64,000 bases of DNA from Owenia fusiformis (taxonomy: Eukaryota > Annelida > Polychaeta > Sabellida > Oweniidae): the NCBI GenBank assembly GCA_903813345.2, contig CAIIXF020000011.1:26960166-27024165 (forward strand), written 5' to 3'. The position numbers were made by a program, and so were the translations under genes. Under the pieces are notes generated by a model. It ran no database searches. It saw only the letters and a program-made list of their open reading frames with translations, and was not told where the DNA came from. Position 1 is the stretch's first letter; each line of letters begins with the position of its first letter. Positions 59,340-64,000 of this stretch are shown here, piece by piece.

Positions 59340-59497
59340 AGGATTTAAGCCCTTGACTCGGTGCAATGTAAAATTACCATTCCCTGAAGTTGCTGTTTTC
59401 CAAAATTAACGAGATACTTTGCATCGAAAGTTAATTTTAGGAAACAACGCCTGAAAGGAATGGTCATTCCACAATGCAATTTGTCGTGGGCTTAAAC
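59340..59497. mobile_element. MITE with TTTAAGCCC ends
   Basis: GGATTTAAGCCCTTGACTCG and the right end GTCGTGGGCTTAAA are imperfect inverted repeats. Inside, GGAATGGTCATTCC is a small palindrome and TTGCATTG or GTGCAATG extends the pairing. A relative is at 44985. Confidence 0.6.
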
Positions 59498-59499
59498 TC

Positions 59500-60105
59500 T
59501 GTATCATCAGAGATTTCATTTTGATATGTTTCAATATATGACATACAACAAAACACAATATTTTTATCAAATCAAATGTTTTAATCAAACATTAATTATC
59601 AAAACATTTGAACCCTAGCACTCCTCGAAAACAAACTAAAGAACATGTGTCTTTGATGCTTGAAACTTGACGCATGCGCAAACATTGCTCTAAAAGCATC
59701 CGCCACAACTATAGTTCATGAATGCCTGGCACTGGGCGAAACTTCCCGGGCATCTATTTTTGCTCACCAAACAACAATCTGATCGCTTCTTTGCGGACAT
59801 TTTCTCAGTCTTGGTCAGTGCATTATTCTTCCTGAAAACAGAAACACAGGTAAAATACATATGCACGAGTACATTGAATTGTTGGCATGCGTTTTAAGAG
59901 AGAGTCTTCATACGATCGAAAAATGCAAACTATGAACCTGAGTACAAAAATATGAATTTATCACGCGTTCCTTTACACTTCTTCAGCGAGCTCCAACTGA
60001 ATAACTCCACAGAGAGCGATACTATGCGGGAGAAGAGAAAAAATGGATTTTAACTTCAATTATGTTATTTTCATAAAATCTAATACACTGTGGTTAAACT
60101 TCAAA
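59500..60105. other. No recognisable feature
   Basis: A CAG|GTAAAATA donor-like site at about 59849 follows sequence with no sustained reading frame. It could end an untranslated exon, but there is no support beyond the site itself. Confidence 0.4.
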
Positions 60106-60107
60106 CT

Positions 60108-60183
60108 GGTTACGAAAACGGATCCCTTTTGGTAACAATTACTGTGATTAAATTGTTGTTGCCGAAACGGATCCGTTTTCGTT
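60108..60183. repeat. Short inverted repeat CGAAAACGGATCC / GGATCCGTTTTCG
   Basis: The two arms are separated by about 50 bp. TGGTTACGAAAACGGATC is similar in style to the TGGTTACCAAAACGAACC of the element at 54838, so it may be a remnant end of a related element. Confidence 0.5.
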
Positions 60184-60189
60184 ATATTA

Positions 60190-62895
60190 ATATTTTGAAG
60201 TTTCTACACAATGTTATAAAAAGTATGACATAATAATAGCAAATACCAAATTAAAGTATTTGATTTCTTGTGACTATGGGTCATTTTGGCATAGTCCAAG
60301 CTATGTTGCAACCCGACTATTGTTACAAGGGAATATCATTCCTTGTACAACAGACTTAATTTGCAATGAAAATTGTTGCAATGTACTGCATTACGTGACA
60401 CCTCTAACTCCGAGTGACATCTATATTTGCCGAATAACGTTTTTATTATTTGGGAGAATTAACACCTTTCCCCATTTTGGTACTTTGAATCCTTGATGAC
60501 TTCACCCATTTATAAAATATCGTGGACATATTGGGAGATATTATGCCTGAGATTGTAAGGAATGCATTGGTAGGTCAACTGTAATTGTTGCTTTCAATTT
60601 AGTCACTCCCTTGTAGATTTGATTCTGCCTTTAAGATGCCAGAATTGTTGGAATGTGATGGACGCCAGTCGCCAGGTGTGCGTGAGGTTTATAGGATTAA
60701 TTAAAATGGCAATCAGAAATGCCAAGGCAACATTTGTTTGCATTATACTATGTATTGTGAATGGAATGCCCACAGCAACCCACGTAGTTATGCATGGTGG
60801 GCGGGGCATAAATGATCTTTTGCAGAACTGTTAATTGTATTGATAAAACTTGAGTGAGGATGGTATGGGGGTGTTGAAATCCGTGGGACCAGGGATATAT
60901 TGACATTATATAACGCCCTCGTGAAATGTAATTCCACAATCATCCTTTAAGGTAGTTCTGCATTAGAATTTTTATATAAATATAATGATTAATAAAAAAT
61001 AATTAAATGAAATAGACATTTTCACACGTGTACGTGTATATTCACATAATCATGATAGAATACATAGTTAAAACTCTTGATAAGACATTTGCATTTTATA
61101 AACTTTTGTGTAAGTTGGGAAACCGCCTTAATACGTCACTGCATTCATCCGGATGTAGAAGCCTTTAAAATGTGATCAAAGTACATAGCTGTTTACAGAC
61201 CCTCTAACAGTGATAAATCAATTGCAAACACATCGTTTTCTAAATGGAATTGCATTGTTTGTTTATCAGCCGATTGTGAAGTAATTCAATATATTGGTGC
61301 TCATCATGAAATTGCTCTCGATATGTCAGCAATTTAGTGCTTGAATTTTATTGCTATAAAATAAGCATCAAATGTTATCGCCACGGATCATTTTCGTTAT
61401 TGTAGTTTTTGTTAATTTGCTCTTAGTTGTGGGCAATTTCAGAGAGGATGGTTTGAATACGGTTTTAGCACGTTTAATGTACGATCTAGAAATTAATGGA
61501 TACTCCTTATAAGCGGAAACTATTAGTTGCCGAACGTGTGAAAACGCATTAGATTTTTTATCAAATTATGTTTGGATTTGGAAATCTAATCCTTTAGATT
61601 TGGTTTGAAGGTTGGTATACATTACCAATAATGTTCGGCGTTAAGGATTTTGATAAAAAAAGAACACGATTCCTCGCTTCCTTCATTCTAGCTAAAAAGC
61701 CACGTATCAGATGCGACAGTAAATATATTTTCAATAACATTTACATTAAGGTGAAAGCCATTAATCATCTTCCTTTGTTAACTTGACATCATATTTGATA
61801 GTGTTTTTCTTTGTGGATGTGATATTTTGAAACGGTCAGTATGTCTAATAGCTAAAATAATCAAAGAGTACCCACGAGACAAGTTAATCTTGTATTACCT
61901 CCTTCTTTCAACATACCCGTTTAGATAATTGCATTTTGATATGGAATAATTCTGTCTGACATAAAGCTTTGCCTTTATTTCTAAACCTCGGTGTCATGGG
62001 AGTAAATTTCCTCTCTTAAATGAAAGTTTCACGACTGCGAATATAATGTTTATCTCTCTGGGAATATTTGCACGAAAACACACAGCGGAACAGTGCGGGG
62101 ACCCACAGTATAGTAGACCAAAACGATCTCCACTAAATGATAGCCACTGATGATAGCATAATATTAACACTGCACTATAAAACACAAAACACTATCAACA
62201 ACACATTCTCAAAATTAAGATGTTACTTTGATGTGATGAAATTTCGACCCATGACCCAATGGGGGAATTGAGGTGGCCAAACTTTTGAAGAAGAGTGTAA
62301 AAGACAAATGACTTATAGCAAACAGCAAATCCATTATGGGAGAATCAACACCAGCTCAATGAAAAAATGTACGTTGAGTACAAACTCATTTATATCTTAT
62401 TAAATATTTAAAACAATTAATGTAATTGGATATCACAAAATATGAACAAATTAATCGTACGTAATGTAATCACAACGTCGATGTCCCAGGTAACACTGTA
62501 TCGAAACCAAATCATATTAGAAGAGTATGTTTTGAAATATAACACTTGCTATGATGATGGAATTTGCCTGTCAATGGTTCATTATTTAGAATTAATGAAA
62601 TGACAACTCATGAAACATATTCGATTAATATAGTTGTAACTGCAGCTCCTGTGTCATCAGTCGCCGATCTAATTAATAAATGAGATTAAATGTTTTTTTG
62701 TCTTCTTTCGGCTTTCGTCGGTCGGAACGCAGGGAGGAAGACCGAGCATTCGAAGCTGAATAAGCCTGGTTATATGTGACTATATTTCCAGTTATATTTC
62801 CGATAGTTTCTTAATATGGTCAGGTGTATTGGTAAATTCAAATCGAATCAAAATCGAGGGAAATGATCAACTGAGAAGTTCACGTTGAATATCAC
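60190..62895. other. No recognisable feature
   Basis: AT-rich. Frames on both strands at 60600-60840 overlap each other and include a hydrophobic minus-strand segment. None has family motifs, so I do not call a gene. Confidence 0.4.
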
Positions 62896-62900
62896 GGTGT

Positions 62901-63787
62901 TATAGCATGACGGTTACGTCAAGGCGATTTGCAAAATTTTGCGGTAACGATAACAAAAATGGCGGGTGGGAAAGACAGCATGTCCTCTTTCTCGCCTGTA
63001 GACAAGATTCACAGATAAGATATCCTTTTCAAATAGTTCCATTCGGTGACGTATATATGGATGGTTTTAAAGACTGGGTCAAATTTCCCAGGTGGTTTAC
63101 TAGAAGCAGAATATAAGCTGTAATCTTACCGACTGAGATATCCAAGTTCATAATTTTTAGTCCATTCTCGTGATTTCTCAGTATATGTGCCTCAGAGCCA
63201 CTCAAAATCAAGCCACTATTAACTGTAAGTGAACTGTGTATAAACAAGCCATAAAATGACAAATCCAGAACAGGAACGTGGTGTATATTGTAAACAATAA
63301 GGTTTCAAACGCAATATCGTTAGACGACTACGTATGAATTCTATGGACGGTAACGTATTGAATTAGTTGTACATTAGATATTTAGCGGACGGTTACGTGC
63401 ATGTACACCGTTCAAGTCAAGGTTTCTAGTTCTGATAGCCTCTTTCCATGTCATTGTTATAATGGGTAAGAAATGGAATATTGAATAGCTCATATTTGTT
63501 TTAAGGACTCGCAAGAGACGCTCTTGTTTGAGCCTCTATAGGACAAGGAAAAAGTCCATGTTATCCCTGGGCATTAATTTGCAAAGACTACGTTCAAAAT
63601 ATACATTACTAAATGCATCACCGAATGCGATGCTTACATAAATCGTTCATCCTTTCATTGTTACACAGTAGTAGAAAATAATGCACCAACCTTAGTTTTC
63701 TGTTCCATCGCGGCCATTTTATTGGATAAATTAGTGAACGTAGCCGTCCAACTTCGTTTTCAGAGGTGGCGTAACCGTCATGCTATA
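62901..63787. mobile_element. 0.89-kb element with about 18-bp TIRs (TATAGCATGACGGTTACG)
   Basis: TATAGCATGACGGTTACG at 62901 is matched by CGTAACCGTCATGCTATA ending at 63787. Further in, AAAATGGC on the left and GGCCATTTT on the right extend the symmetry, and GGACGGTTACGTG at 63388 is a related internal motif. There is no transposase. Confidence 0.6.
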
Positions 63788-64000
63788 GCAGGGTGAATAT
63801 ACCCAACATGTTTCGTCTAATAGGAGTTGCTCGTATAATCGAACATCCGTTGTTTTGTGCCTCTGTACATGTTATATCGTTACAGGAGAATGTTGATCCC
63901 CTGGTATATACGAATCGAACTAGTTCTTTGGATATACTTACGATTTAAAAAAGCGTTTCATGAAGTTTGTACTTCCACACGTTCCTCCACAGGTATACGT
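63788..64000. other. No recognisable feature at the window end
   Basis: Non-coding by inspection. The window ends CTCCACAG|GTATACGT, a donor-like site at about 63992 with no sustained frame before it. Confidence 0.35.

Noticed and set aside
60603-60834. Overlapping 68- and 71-residue frames on opposite strands, one membrane-like
   Set aside because: Opposite-strand overlap and lack of any motif or exon boundary make both unlikely to be genes.
1-64000. CRISPR arrays, operons, bacterial defence or prophage modules
   Set aside because: Repeats are irregular, transposon-like or satellite-like. The only genes have eukaryotic splice sites and polyadenylation signals.

Overview
This is AT-rich, intron-bearing animal DNA. 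It has very low gene density, many short inverted-repeat DNA transposon remnants, and no bacterial or viral gene layout. The decisive marker is a neurotrophin (NGF/BDNF-type cystine-knot growth factor) gene on the + strand. Neurotrophins are known from vertebrates, lancelets, hemichordates, echinoderms, molluscs and annelids, but not from flies or nematodes. With the repeat style (ACCTTGACC-rich elements, GTCCGTCC-rich elements, CAGGGTG-terminated elements), this suggests a marine non-ecdysozoan invertebrate, either lophotrochozoan or ambulacrarian/cephalochordate. I cannot name the species.

Genes. (1) At 4892-6076 on the minus strand is an unrecognised 394-residue basic, serine-rich protein in a single uninterrupted exon. 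A poly(A) signal lies about 120 nt past its stop, and a possible spliced upstream exon lies at 6365-6536. (2) The neurotrophin gene has a TATA box at 24528, a tiny first coding exon at 24606-24638 (11 codons, ending at a strong GTAAGT donor), a 3.6-kb intron carrying a decayed minisatellite, and one large exon at 28232-29074. That exon holds the rest of the signal peptide, a basic prodomain with two convertase-type cleavage sites, and a C-terminal knot domain with all six cysteines. The joined product is 291 residues. Its possible 3' UTR contains repeated ATATTGTATAA motifs and reaches an AATAAA at 30281. (3) A weak terminal-exon candidate lies at 53186-53313.

Repeats by region. 1-3.1 kb: transposon ends, a 160-bp tandem duplication and two MITE-like hairpins. 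7.8-9.3 kb: a hairpin and a 915-bp foldback element. 11.2-14.8 kb: a decayed LINE reverse transcriptase split by a repeat element and followed by another. 14.9-18.5 kb: a dead mariner-like transposon and two foldbacks. 19.0-20.6 kb: a direct duplication in which one copy carries a retroposon insertion. 32.1-33.7 kb: a satellite split by a TA-target transposon. 37.3-38.1 kb: a TIR element whose relative lies at 2.8-3.1 kb. 39.2-44.4 kb: a 5.2-kb inverted duplication around a decayed ORF. 46.3-48.9 kb: an inverted-repeat element enclosing a 1-kb pentanucleotide satellite. 54.8-56.1 kb: a non-autonomous element with about 75-bp TIRs and a 5-bp target duplication. 58.2-59.5 kb: a 162-bp tandem repeat and a MITE. 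62.9-63.8 kb: a short-TIR element.

Nothing resembling an operon, CRISPR array or defence system is present. The findings of most interest are the neurotrophin's structure and several insertions that can be dated because the matching empty sites lie in the same window.
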